Assembly: GCF_024580735.1 (NCBI RefSeq)
Contig: NZ_JANIJX010000009.1
Span: forward strand, 56,939 to 120,938
DNA from: Brevibacterium moorei
Lineage (GTDB): Bacteria > Actinomycetota > Actinomycetes > Actinomycetales > Brevibacteriaceae
Direction: 5' to 3'
DNA length: 64,000 nucleotides
The notes under the pieces are model-generated. The model was not told the origin of the DNA. It was given only the letters and a program-made list of their open reading frames with translations, and made no database searches. Position numbers and translations under genes: made by a program. This document shows, piece by piece, positions 36,891 through 45,254 of the stretch (positions are counted from its first letter, which is position 1; each line of letters starts with the position of its first letter).

Positions 36891-37319
36891 TCAGGACCAG
36901 CGCTCGTCCCTGACGACGAAGTCCGGGCCCAGTTCGCGCCGTAGGCGCTCGATCACCGCATCGCCGCGGCGGCACCACTCATTGCGGTTGGCCTCGGCGT
37001 CCCATACGGCGTCGCCGGTGTCGTCGAAATCGTAGTGCGCCGTCCAGAACTCCATGAGCCGATGCGAGAGACGGCCCAACTCCGCGGACAGTCCCAGGTC
37101 GGCCGACTCGAGGTTGTAGAGGGGGTTGCCGGTCTCCCAATAGGGTGAATCCTGGCCCCACTCCTCGAAGAACCGGATCGTTCTGCGCCCCTGCGCATCG
37201 AGCACCGGCTCCTCGCCGTCCTCCGTGCCGGTCGCGGAGCCATCCGGGTCGCCGGCGTTGAAGACCTCCCCGCTGAGCGGGGCATAGGCGGACCACCGGT
37301 CCTCGGGTTCCCGGCCCAT
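36891..37319 (-). CDS. Conserved-looking small acidic protein, function unknown
   Basis: A 142-residue soluble, strongly acidic protein. I do not recognise a family. It is rich in Trp, Tyr, Phe and Asp/Glu: FFEEWGQDSPYWETGNPLYN in the middle and LMEFWTAHYDFDDTGDAVWD towards the end. It closes with a helix AVIERLRRELGPDFVVRDER. There is no signal peptide or membrane segment. The gene ends 42 bases from the Lrp-like gene start and begins 11 bases after the thioesterase stop, so it may be co-transcribed with the thioesterase. Confidence 0.65.
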   Translation of the reverse strand: MGREPEDRWSAYAPLSGEVFNAGDPDGSATGTEDGEEPVLDAQGRRTIRFFEEWGQDSPYWETGNPLYNLESADLGLSAELGRLSHRLMEFWTAHYDFDDTGDAVWDAEANRNEWCRRGDAVIERLRRELGPDFVVRDERWS

Positions 37320-37330
37320 CGGCTCGGTCC

Positions 37331-37945
37331 CTACTTCCCGAAGTCAGCTGGGTCGCGCGGTGCGATCCACAGGCCGTGGGCCCTGGCGGTGATCTGCCCG
37401 CCGGCTGAGACCTCGGCGGCCATAAAGCGTTTGCGGCCCTCCTCGCGGTCGATCCAGCCGCGGAACACCAGCGGTGTGTTCAGGGGAGTGGCGGCGTCGT
37501 AGGTGATCGTCAGCTCCCGGGTGTAGGACGGGCGGCGCCCGCCCACATGGGCCGCGGCACCTGCGACCTGGTCGAAGCAGGCGGCGATGATCCCGCCGTG
37601 CACGCGGTTCGGCGGGCCCTGGTACTGCAGGGGCAGGGAGGCCTCGCCCACGGCGATATCGCCCTCGTAGCGGATCGGCATGGGCGGGGCGATCGGATTG
37701 CGCGCCGAGGCGATCGGGTTGATGCCCGTGGACACGTAGACCGACTGCGGGAACGGATCGTCGACCGTGACGTCCTGCGGTGCCGCCGAGGTCCGGGCCA
37801 GCTCCGCAGCTACCTCGCGCACGCGGCCCGCCAGAGCCGCATCGTCGTCGAGCGTGGTCAGCGCTGCGGTGAGTTCGCGGGTCAGGCGGGCCGTGTGTTC
37901 GGCGTACGGTGTCGTTGTCAGGGGGTATTCAGTGTCAGTCGTCAC
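37331..37945 (-). CDS. PaaI-type hotdog thioesterase (paralog 1)
   Basis: A 204-residue acyl-CoA thioesterase-like protein. The hotdog catalytic region is PNRVHGGIIAACFDQVAGAA, the HGG...D pattern of PaaI enzymes, followed by YTRELTITYDAATPLNTPL and KRFMAAEVSAGGQITARAHG. The first about 90 residues form a helical extension with no clear family. A close paralog with the same architecture lies at 42586-43185, and together they bracket the fructosamine cluster. No CoA substrate is indicated by context. Confidence 0.85.
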   Translation of the reverse strand: MTTDTEYPLTTTPYAEHTARLTRELTAALTTLDDDAALAGRVREVAAELARTSAAPQDVTVDDPFPQSVYVSTGINPIASARNPIAPPMPIRYEGDIAVGEASLPLQYQGPPNRVHGGIIAACFDQVAGAAAHVGGRRPSYTRELTITYDAATPLNTPLVFRGWIDREEGRKRFMAAEVSAGGQITARAHGLWIAPRDPADFGK

Positions 37946-37963
37946 CGTTCATTTGTATCACCG

Positions 37964-39781
37964 TCACTTCCAGGTCCAGAAGTTCCAGAAGGCGTTCGGT
38001 GCGACCGGGATGGAGCTGACGCCCTGCAGGGACTCCTTGTTCGCCACGATTTCCGGGAACTGGAAGATCGGCAGGCCGAAGGCGTCGTCGACCATGTTCT
38101 TCTCGATCTGGCCCTGCATCTCGATTTGCTTTGCCGGGTCGGTCTCCGTCAGCAGCTTGTCGTAGAGGCCGTCGACGGTGGTGTTCTTGTAGCCGCTGGT
38201 CATCTGCTGGCCATTGGAACGGTACTTCTGGTCGGTCTGTGACACGCCCAGGTGCTCATTGCCCCAGCCGTAGAACACCGCATCGTACTTCGAGGTGTCG
38301 TCCATGTTCTCGCTCCACTTGGCATCCGCGCCGTCGATGACCTGGAAGCCGGCGGACTCTGCGGACTCCTTGATCAGCTGGAAGATCTGCTCACGGCGGG
38401 CATTGCCCTTGGCGTAGAGGATCCTGACCTTGGGTTTGGATGCCCCGGCGTCGGCCAGCAGTTGCTTGGCTTTGTCCACATCGGTGGAGCCGTAGGTCGA
38501 TTCCATGCCGTTGGCCGCGGTGACCTTGCCGTAGCCGTCCGATCCGGGCACCTGGGTGTAGGAGTTGCGGACCGCGGCATCGTCCTTGAGCGGCTTGATG
38601 ATCGTGTCGACGATCTTCTGCCTGGGCAGGGCGGACAGAAACGCCTGGCGGACCTTGAGCGCCTTGGCCCTGTCTCCGCCGTGGGTCCTCGGGTCGAAGG
38701 GACCGCCGTTGTCCATTACCAGGTCGATGTGTTCGAAGGTGTCGGAGTTCTGCACATTGACCTGGGTGCCGTCGATGCCCTGGACCGATTTGAGGATGTC
38801 GGCGGTCGCCTGCGGGTTGATCAGGTCGACCTCGCCGTTCTGCAACGCCTGGACGGCGGCCGTGGGATCCTCGTTGTAGCGGAAGGTGACGGTCTTGAAG
38901 TCGGACTTCCGTTCGCCCTCGTAGTCGTCGCGCCGGGACAGCGTGAGGAACTGGCCCTCCTGGTATTCGGTCATCTGGTAGGGACCGGTGTTGACCAATA
39001 GGTCCTTGTCCTCGGGTAGCTTGGTGAAGCTGTACCCGGTGTTCCAGAAGGTCGCGACCTTGTTCAGCGCGGCGTTGTCCTTCTTCCTGAAGGCCTCGGT
39101 CAGGGCCGCTGCGGCCTCGCTTGGGTCGTCGACGCCCAGGGCCTTCTTGGCCACGATGTGCGCCGGATTGCCCGAATCCTGCAGGGTCAGGTTGACGTCC
39201 CAGTCCGCGAAGGGCTTGGAGTATTCGACGGTGACGGTCTTGCCGTCCTCGGACACCTCCGGGAACTTCTTGATCAGGGCCAGACCCTGATCGTTGGCGT
39301 TGAAGACCACGTCGTTCGCGCCGACCTTCTTGATGCTGCCGTCGTCCTTGGTGGCCTTGCCCAGGTCGATGGTGTTGAAGTTGCCGCTGCGTGCGCCCCA
39401 GGCCAGGATCATGTCCGCGGCGGTGTAGGGCACGCCGTCGGACCACTTCGCGGTGTCGGCGATCGTGTACTTGACCTTCATCGGGTTGTCGGAGATCTTC
39501 TCGACGGTGCCGAAGCTCGTGTTGTCGTGGAGTTTGAGGTCGTCACCGTAGTACTTGAATGAATCGCTCATGAAGTAGGTGACGTTCTGGTTGGCGGTCG
39601 CCGAGGTCGTGGTGGTGTGGCCGTTGAGGGAGAAGAACGGCTGGTTCCACATGATCTTGACTTCTTTGTCCTGGTCCGCCGCAGCAGCGCCCGAACCACT
39701 GTTGTTCGGCGTACATCCGGTCAGGGCCAGGCTCAGCGCCGCTATGGCGGCGATGCCCGATGTCAGCAGATGTTTCTTCAC
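37964..39781 (-). CDS. ABC peptide/nickel-type substrate-binding lipoprotein (family 5)
   Basis: A 605-residue solute-binding protein of the OppA/DppA (SBP family 5) type. A lipoprotein signal ends in lipobox ALTGC (about residue 23), with a Ser/Gly/Ala linker. Landmarks are KWSDGVPYTAADMILAWGA, GPYQMTEYQEGQFLTLSRRD and VRQAFLSALPRQKIVDTIIK, all classical for the family. No permease or ATPase genes accompany it, so it must deliver cargo to a transporter encoded elsewhere. It is divergent from the FrlB-like gene with a shared 154-base operator region, which suggests that it binds Amadori (glycated) peptides or amino acids; this is inference. Confidence 0.87.
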   Translation of the reverse strand: MKKHLLTSGIAAIAALSLALTGCTPNNSGSGAAAADQDKEVKIMWNQPFFSLNGHTTTTSATANQNVTYFMSDSFKYYGDDLKLHDNTSFGTVEKISDNPMKVKYTIADTAKWSDGVPYTAADMILAWGARSGNFNTIDLGKATKDDGSIKKVGANDVVFNANDQGLALIKKFPEVSEDGKTVTVEYSKPFADWDVNLTLQDSGNPAHIVAKKALGVDDPSEAAAALTEAFRKKDNAALNKVATFWNTGYSFTKLPEDKDLLVNTGPYQMTEYQEGQFLTLSRRDDYEGERKSDFKTVTFRYNEDPTAAVQALQNGEVDLINPQATADILKSVQGIDGTQVNVQNSDTFEHIDLVMDNGGPFDPRTHGGDRAKALKVRQAFLSALPRQKIVDTIIKPLKDDAAVRNSYTQVPGSDGYGKVTAANGMESTYGSTDVDKAKQLLADAGASKPKVRILYAKGNARREQIFQLIKESAESAGFQVIDGADAKWSENMDDTSKYDAVFYGWGNEHLGVSQTDQKYRSNGQQMTSGYKNTTVDGLYDKLLTETDPAKQIEMQGQIEKNMVDDAFGLPIFQFPEIVANKESLQGVSSIPVAPNAFWNFWTWK

Positions 39782-39935
39782 GGGAGTGTCCTTACTGTGT
39801 CCGAGGGGCTGATGCTTTTACATAACGTCTTATAAAGGTATACCATTGATTGTGACACAACACACCGCTGATCCCAAGCACTTTCCAGTGATGACTTTTC
39901 AGCGACCCGAGTAGATCCGAGCAGGAGACGGAACC
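39782..39935. promoter_or_regulatory. Divergent regulatory region of the fructosamine cluster
   Basis: Two perfect palindromes lie here: GGTATACC (39837-39844) and TTGTGACACAA (39850-39860). The first resembles the GTATAC-type cores bound by GntR/HutC regulators such as the one encoded at 41844. A TATAAA hexamer abuts it (39831-39836). GGAGA (39923-39927) is the ribosome-binding site of the SIS gene. Likely the site where the GntR protein represses both directions. Confidence 0.55.
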
Positions 39936-40934
39936 ATGAGCGACACCGTGCACCCCACCGACATCATCGAAGCCCAGCTGGCCAGAGCGATCGCCGCCAT
40001 CACAGCCAAGACGGACATCAAGAACGTGTTCTTCGCGGCCTGCGGCGGCTCCAACGCCACCTTGCAGCCGGCCGCCTACACGCTGCAGGAACAGACCGGA
40101 GAGGTCTCGGCGCTGGCGCTCAACGCCCGCGAATTCACCACCCGCGCGCCGAAGGCCCTGGGCCCGCACAGCCTGGTCATCACCTGCTCGCATTCCGGCA
40201 ACACCCCGGAGACGGTCGCCGCAACGGAATTCGCCAGGGCGGCGGGCGCCACCACCATCGCGCTGACCAATCTGGAGGGCTCGCCCCTGGACGAGGCCGC
40301 CGAATACACGATCTTCTACCAGCACGGCGAGGGCAAGCAGTACGCCTACACCGGCAGCCCCCTGCTGTACCGCCTGACCTGGGCGATCCTCGACCACGTC
40401 AACGGCACGCAGATCGCACCGGCGGCCGACGCGGCAGTTGCGGCATTCGACGACATCGTCGCCGCCACCACCCCCGGATACGTCGAGCAGGCCGATAAGT
40501 GGGCGTTCGCGCACCGCCGCGATGAACTCATCTACACCCTGAGCTCCGGGGTGAACTATTGGCAGGGCTATTCCTTCTCCATCTGCTTCCTGCAGGAGAT
40601 GCTGTGGGTCCACTCGCAGGGGATCAACAGTGCTGAGTACTTCCACGGCCCCTTCGAGATCACCGATTTCGACGTGCCCTTCATCGAATTGCTGGGTCTG
40701 GGCGAGGCCCGCGCGATCGATCAGCGCGCGCACGACTTCGTGATCCAGCACGCCGACTCCGTCGTCACCCTGGACGCCGCGAGCTGGGACCTGTCCGCTG
40801 TGGACGAGGCCCTGCGCCCCAGCTATGCCCAGCTGGTCTTCGGCCCCGTGCTGCGCGTGTTCGCCGACGCCCTGTCGGACCACCGCGGCCACCCGATGTC
40901 AGTGCGCCGCTACATGTGGCGCATGGAGTACTGA
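39936..40934 (+). CDS. SIS-domain sugar isomerase, FrlB-like fructosamine 6-phosphate deglycase
   Basis: A 332-residue protein with two SIS (sugar isomerase) domains. Seen: NVFFAACGGSNATLQPAAYT and VITCSHSGNTPETVAATEFA (phosphate-binding Ser/Thr loop) in domain one. Domain two has SICFLQEMLWVHSQGINSAE then YFHGPFEITD, with the Glu and His of the GFR/FrlB active site. FrlB converts fructoselysine 6-phosphate to lysine and glucose 6-phosphate. The FrlD-like kinase gene follows at 19 bases and a GntR regulator after that, matching the frl arrangement. ATG 39936 is preceded by GGAGA. Confidence 0.85.
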   Translation: MSDTVHPTDIIEAQLARAIAAITAKTDIKNVFFAACGGSNATLQPAAYTLQEQTGEVSALALNAREFTTRAPKALGPHSLVITCSHSGNTPETVAATEFARAAGATTIALTNLEGSPLDEAAEYTIFYQHGEGKQYAYTGSPLLYRLTWAILDHVNGTQIAPAADAAVAAFDDIVAATTPGYVEQADKWAFAHRRDELIYTLSSGVNYWQGYSFSICFLQEMLWVHSQGINSAEYFHGPFEITDFDVPFIELLGLGEARAIDQRAHDFVIQHADSVVTLDAASWDLSAVDEALRPSYAQLVFGPVLRVFADALSDHRGHPMSVRRYMWRMEY

Positions 40935-40953
40935 GGGGAAGGCGGGCACAGTC

Positions 40954-41820
40954 ATGGCAGACGTCCTGGGGATCGGCGATGCGGTCGTCGACATCTACCG
41001 CGATCGGACCACCGCCTACCCCGGCGGCAATGCTCTGAACGTGGCGGCCTATTCGAGGCTGTTCTACGGTTCGCTGGCGGGTTTCGCCGGGATACTGGGC
41101 ACCGACGGCTACGGCGACCATGTCGCCGACACGCTGTCTGGCATCGGCGTCGACGTGTCGAGGATCCGGCGGGCGGTCGGTGAGACCGGGCGCACCCTGG
41201 TCGACCTGGCCGCCGACGGCGACCGGGTGTTCCTGGCCTCGAACCGGGGTGGGGTGCAGCACGACGTGCGGCTGCGTCTGACCGATGAGGACATGGAGCT
41301 GGCGGGGGAGTTCGCCGCCGTGCACACCTCGATCGACTCCGGGATCGAACCCTATCTGCCCCAGCTGGCGCAGCGGGCCACCGTGTCCTACGACTTCTCG
41401 GAGCGCTCCTACAAGCCGATGGACATGACCCTGCTGCCGCATGTGGAGTGCGCATTCGTGTCCGCCAGCGGGTGGAGCCCGGAAGAGCGCACGGAGTTCG
41501 CCCGCGCCTGCTTCGCCCACGGGGCCACGGTCCTGGTGCTCACCGCAGGTGCCGCCGGAGCCCACGGGTACACGGCGGACGGCGAGTTCTACGCCCCGAG
41601 CCACGCGGTCGAGGCGGTGGACGCCCTGGGCGCCGGCGATGGTTTCATCACCGGTTTCCTGCATTCCTGGACGGCCGCGCACGACCCCGTCGCAGCTCTG
41701 GCGGCCGGAGCCGAGGCCGGGGCCAGGGCCTGCGGGTACCGGGGTGCCTTCGACTGCGGCACGCCGGCCAGTACCGCCGAGATGGACATCATGCTGGCCA
41801 CCAACCCGCACATCGCGTAG
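40954..41820 (+). CDS. PfkB-family kinase, FrlD-like fructosamine kinase
   Basis: A 288-residue ribokinase-fold kinase. N-terminal VLGIGDAVVDIYRDRTTAYP and GGNALNVAAYSRLFYGS match the FrlD branch closely. The C-terminal ATP motif is VDALGAGDGFITGFLH with its catalytic aspartate. It would phosphorylate a fructosyl-amino acid at C6 for the adjacent deglycase. The upstream open frame lies in the deglycase gene; ATG 40954 is the first suitable start, with a GGGAAGG element about 10 bases upstream. Confidence 0.85.
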   Translation: MADVLGIGDAVVDIYRDRTTAYPGGNALNVAAYSRLFYGSLAGFAGILGTDGYGDHVADTLSGIGVDVSRIRRAVGETGRTLVDLAADGDRVFLASNRGGVQHDVRLRLTDEDMELAGEFAAVHTSIDSGIEPYLPQLAQRATVSYDFSERSYKPMDMTLLPHVECAFVSASGWSPEERTEFARACFAHGATVLVLTAGAAGAHGYTADGEFYAPSHAVEAVDALGAGDGFITGFLHSWTAAHDPVAALAAGAEAGARACGYRGAFDCGTPASTAEMDIMLATNPHIA

Positions 41821-41843
41821 GGGCCGGAACCCGGTAGGGCACA

Positions 41844-42578
41844 ATGGCAGGTGTGAGCACAGTGCAGCCCGGCATCCCCCGTTATCTGCAGATCCGCAAT
41901 GATCTGCGCGCCAGGATCGACGCGGGTGAGTTCCAGAACGGGCAACTGCTGCCGGCGGAGCCGAAGCTGCAGGAACACTACGGGGTCTCCCGCATCACCC
42001 TGCGCAAGGGGGTCGAGGAGCTGGCGAAGGAGGGCTACGTCTCGAAGCAGCCGGGACGCGGCACCTTCGTCACCCACAGCTCCTTCACCACCAGCCTGAT
42101 GACTCTGGGCGGGTTCGGGAAGCTGCCGGAGAAGTTCCAGGGAACGCCGCGGCGCCGGGTGCTGGAGAAGCTGCGCGAAGGCGCCGATGTCCGGGTCGCC
42201 GCCCTGTTGGAAGTCCGGCTGGGCACTCCCGTGGTGGGGCTGCGCCGGCTGCTACTCGACGGGGAAAACGTCATCGCCTACGACGTCACCCACTATCCGG
42301 AGCTGCTGCTGCCGGGCTTTTTGGACAAGATCGACGACGACGTGTCGACCTTCGCCGTGCTGGCGGCCGACTACGGCTATGTGGAGACCACCTCGGGCGG
42401 CACGATCGGCGCCGAAGTCGCTACCGGGACCGAGGCCGAACTGCTGGGGGTGGCGCTAGGGGATCCGGTCCTGCGCATCGACAAGGTGGTCAGAGCCGCG
42501 GCGGGAGCCGATGCTGGAACGCCGATCGCGGTGTCCTCCTTCCGCGTCGACCCCTACCGCGTACACGTGGAGTTCTAG
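41844..42578 (+). CDS. GntR/HutC-type regulator with UTRA domain (FrlR-like)
   Basis: A 244-residue repressor. The N-terminal winged helix is PRYLQIRNDLRARIDAGEFQ, then LLPAEPKLQEHYGVSRITLR and QPGRGTFVTHSS. The UTRA effector domain covers about residues 95-244 and includes GLRRLLLDGENVIAYDVTHY. FrlR and HutC relatives bind phosphorylated sugar or amino acid effectors. Its genomic position, 23 bases after the FrlD-like kinase, indicates a regulator of the fructosamine cluster. Likely operators are the palindromes in 39837-39860. Confidence 0.88.
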   Translation: MAGVSTVQPGIPRYLQIRNDLRARIDAGEFQNGQLLPAEPKLQEHYGVSRITLRKGVEELAKEGYVSKQPGRGTFVTHSSFTTSLMTLGGFGKLPEKFQGTPRRRVLEKLREGADVRVAALLEVRLGTPVVGLRRLLLDGENVIAYDVTHYPELLLPGFLDKIDDDVSTFAVLAADYGYVETTSGGTIGAEVATGTEAELLGVALGDPVLRIDKVVRAAAGADAGTPIAVSSFRVDPYRVHVEF

Positions 42579-42585
42579 GGGGTCC

Positions 42586-43185
42586 CTACAGCGCTGGGAA
42601 GGCGATCGGGTCGCGCGGGGAGATCCACAGCCCGCGCGCCCGGGCGGTGACCTGTCCACCTGCTCTGACCTCGCCGGCCATGAAACGCTTGCGCCCGGAC
42701 TCCGACTCGATCCAGGCGCGGAACTCCAGGGGCGTATCCAGGGGAGTGGCCGCATCGTAGGTGATCGTCAGCTCGCGGGTGAAGGCCGGGACCCGGCCGC
42801 CCACATGGGCGGCGGCGCCGAGCACATCGTCGAAGCACAGGGCCACGATGCCGCCGTGCACGCGGTTGGGCGGGCCCTGGTACTGCAGGCCCAGGGTCAC
42901 CCGGCCCACCGCCTGCTCGCCGTCGAAGTCGACGTCCACGGGTGGGGCGATGGGGTTGCGGGCCGAGGTCACGGGACCGCGGCCGGCCCCGAAGACCGTG
43001 CGGAAGATGAGCGGATCGTCGACGGTCACGTCCTGCGGGGCCGCCGCGGCCTCGGTCAGCCGGGAGGCGATTTCGGCGACCCGGCCGGCCAGGGTGGCGT
43101 CATCGGATTCGGCGACGAGGGCCGCGGTGAGTTCGCGGGCTAGCCGCGTCGTGTGCTCAGCGTAGGCGGAGGGCTCATTGATCAT
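42586..43185 (-). CDS. PaaI-type hotdog thioesterase (paralog 2)
   Basis: A 199-residue paralog of the protein encoded at 37331-37945, with the same helical N-terminal extension (TLAGRVAEIASRL, APQDVTVDDP) and hotdog core GPPNRVHGGIVALCFDDVLG. Shared stretches include RELTITYDAATPL and GRKRFMAGEV. It is transcribed leftward, convergent with the GntR gene (7-base gap). Together with its paralog it brackets the 4.6-kb fructosamine cluster in the same orientation, which suggests duplication around an inserted segment. Confidence 0.85.
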   Translation of the reverse strand: MINEPSAYAEHTTRLARELTAALVAESDDATLAGRVAEIASRLTEAAAAPQDVTVDDPLIFRTVFGAGRGPVTSARNPIAPPVDVDFDGEQAVGRVTLGLQYQGPPNRVHGGIVALCFDDVLGAAAHVGGRVPAFTRELTITYDAATPLDTPLEFRAWIESESGRKRFMAGEVRAGGQVTARARGLWISPRDPIAFPAL

Positions 43186-43228
43186 ACGTTCGTTCTATCA
43201 GATCGAGCCCCTCCGCACAGCCGAGCCC

Positions 43229-43840
43229 CTACTTGGTCAGGTCCACCGCGATGGGGGAGTCGAACAGCCCGCCCTGGAACTCCAGCGTGGTCGGAATGAC
43301 CTTCTTGGGAACGTCGAAGACCACGATGCCCTTGTTCGTGTTGCCCGGGTTGATCTGCTCGAACAGGGCGTTGGAATCGGAGATGTAGGCGGCGGCCTCG
43401 GAATCGGCGGAGTACTCCGTGCCCTTGGCATCCTTGAGCTTGACGTCGGTGTCGGAGAAGTATTCCGCGGAGTCGCCCACGTTCTTGATCGTCATGTTCA
43501 CCTGGACGAACCGGCCCTGGGCCTTCTTGCCGATGTACTCATTGCCGACCTTGGTCTTGTCCTTGCCCACCTTGGTGACGGTGACCTGGAGGTTCCCGCT
43601 GGTCACGGCGTCGCCGACCTGCGCGGACTTCTGAGCGTCCTTGCCGGAGCCCGCCGCGGACCCGCCGGACGCGCTGTCGGAGCCACCGCCGAGAATCGAG
43701 GCGCACGATGCGATGACGACGATGAGCACCACGATGATCAGGCCCAGGCAGCCGAACCCGGCGATCTTCTTGCCCTTGCCCTTCTTGGGCGGGATCGGTG
43801 CGGGGTAGGAGGGGTAGGGGTTCGGGGGAGGAGTGGTCAT
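43229..43840 (-). CDS. DUF4352-type membrane-anchored extracytoplasmic protein
   Basis: A 203-residue protein. A proline-rich cytoplasmic head (TPPPNPYPSYPAPIPPKKGK) precedes one membrane helix (about residues 27-48) and a Gly/Ser linker. The outside domain is an immunoglobulin-like DUF4352 (telokin-like): GNLQVTVTKVGKDKTKVGNE, FVQVNMTIKNVGDSAEYFSD and GIVVFDVPKKVIPTTLEF. Such proteins are common in actinobacteria and firmicutes, and their function is unknown. ATG 43840 is chosen because the proline-rich start is typical; the frame is open further upstream. It is divergent from the sensor kinase. Confidence 0.82.
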   Translation of the reverse strand: MTTPPPNPYPSYPAPIPPKKGKGKKIAGFGCLGLIIVVLIVVIASCASILGGGSDSASGGSAAGSGKDAQKSAQVGDAVTSGNLQVTVTKVGKDKTKVGNEYIGKKAQGRFVQVNMTIKNVGDSAEYFSDTDVKLKDAKGTEYSADSEAAAYISDSNALFEQINPGNTNKGIVVFDVPKKVIPTTLEFQGGLFDSPIAVDLTK

Positions 43841-43979
43841 GGCCGATCCGTTTCTGTTCGGGTTTCTCTTGCCCCTCAAGACTCGCGGTCCGGCCGGGCC
43901 CCGCACATCCTTCGATCGGTCCCACCCGCCCGACCGATCGGAGGATTCCCGTGTCACCGGGCCCGGTTAATCTGGAGGG

Positions 43980-45236
43980 GTGACCCCTGAATCCACGACC
44001 GGTGTACCGCCCTGGCTGCGCCAGGGCGGCCGCATCGTCCTGGGCATCCTGTACTTCTTCCTGGCGATCTTCCTCTCCGTCTTAGGCGAGGCGAATGCGA
44101 CCGGCCATACGACGTTCTTCTGGGCGCCGGACGCCGCGAGCGAGCCGATCGCCCTCGAGATTCTCCTGTGGCTGACCTCCATGATCCTGTGGGGCAGTGT
44201 CTTCCTCCGTTTCCGGGTGCCCTGGCTGACGTTCGCCGCGGGAGCCGTGCTGGCGCTCATCGGCATGGACTACCTGCTCATGCTCATCGGCACCCACCAG
44301 CTGGTGCGGCGCGGTACCCGCCGGCAGGCCGGCATGAGCGCTATCGCAGCAGCGATCGTCCTGGTCTTCACCGTGATCCGCGACAGCCTGCGCGATCCTC
44401 TGAACACCGTGGTGGGGGCGCTGTTCGTCCCGATGGACTCGGATCCCGGAATCACCTCGGCCGATGCCCTGGTCACCCGCGGCACCACCGCTAGCGTGCT
44501 CGCACTGCTCGCCCTGGCCTGCTATGGACTCAGCGTGGGGATTGGCTATCTGCTGCGCGCCAATCGGCGCGCAGCGCTCGAACGGGGCAGGGCCACCGAT
44601 GCCCGCGAGGAGCTGGCCCGCCGCGGGGAACGCGATCGGTTGGCCCGCGAACTCCATGACTCGCAGGCCCACCGCCTCTCCCTGATGTCGATGCAGGCAT
44701 CGGCTCTGGAACGCCGGGCCGGTGATACCGCCACCGCCCAGGCCGCTGCGGCCCTGCGGGGGCAGGCAAACGAGGCACTGAACGATATGCGGACCCTGGT
44801 GGGTGGGCTGCGCTCGAATCCACGCGCCGCCGGCGCCCCGCCGACCGCTGCGATGAATGGGATCCCCGACCTGGTGGCGAATGTGCGCAAGACGGGTACC
44901 CCCGTCGATGCGATGATCATGGTCGACCGGGCGAAGCCCGCGAACGCGGTGTTCGAGAACTCGGTGTACCGGATCGTGCAGGAGGCGCTGACGAACGCGG
45001 CCAAACACGCTCCCGGAACGCCGATCAGCCTATCGGTGACGGCGGACCCGGAGCGGGGCGCGCGCATCAGGGTGGCCAATCCGTTGGCGGCCGTGGGAGC
45101 CCAGGTGCCCGGCGGGGGCAATGGGCTGACCGGGATCCGGGAACGGGCACAGCGGCTGGGCGGCCAGGTGTGGATCGGTCCGTTCCAGGGCGAGTTCATC
45201 GTCGACGCGACTCTGCCGTGGCCCGGCGAGGGCTGA
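43980..45236 (+). CDS. Two-component sensor histidine kinase, NarL/DesK-type
   Basis: A 418-residue membrane kinase. About five hydrophobic helices fill residues 10-195, forming a membrane-embedded sensor with no large outside domain. The HisKA_3 dimerisation helix is DRLARELHDSQAHRLSLMSM with phospho-acceptor H226. The ATPase domain shows VYRIVQEALTNAAKHAPGTP (N-box) and GNGLTGIRERAQRLGG (G-box). GTG 43980 directly follows a GGAGGG run, which is rather close. The response regulator follows 18 bases downstream. Signal unknown. Confidence 0.9.
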   Translation: MTPESTTGVPPWLRQGGRIVLGILYFFLAIFLSVLGEANATGHTTFFWAPDAASEPIALEILLWLTSMILWGSVFLRFRVPWLTFAAGAVLALIGMDYLLMLIGTHQLVRRGTRRQAGMSAIAAAIVLVFTVIRDSLRDPLNTVVGALFVPMDSDPGITSADALVTRGTTASVLALLALACYGLSVGIGYLLRANRRAALERGRATDAREELARRGERDRLARELHDSQAHRLSLMSMQASALERRAGDTATAQAAAALRGQANEALNDMRTLVGGLRSNPRAAGAPPTAAMNGIPDLVANVRKTGTPVDAMIMVDRAKPANAVFENSVYRIVQEALTNAAKHAPGTPISLSVTADPERGARIRVANPLAAVGAQVPGGGNGLTGIRERAQRLGGQVWIGPFQGEFIVDATLPWPGEG

Positions 45237-45254
45237 GCCGACTATGATCTTCGG

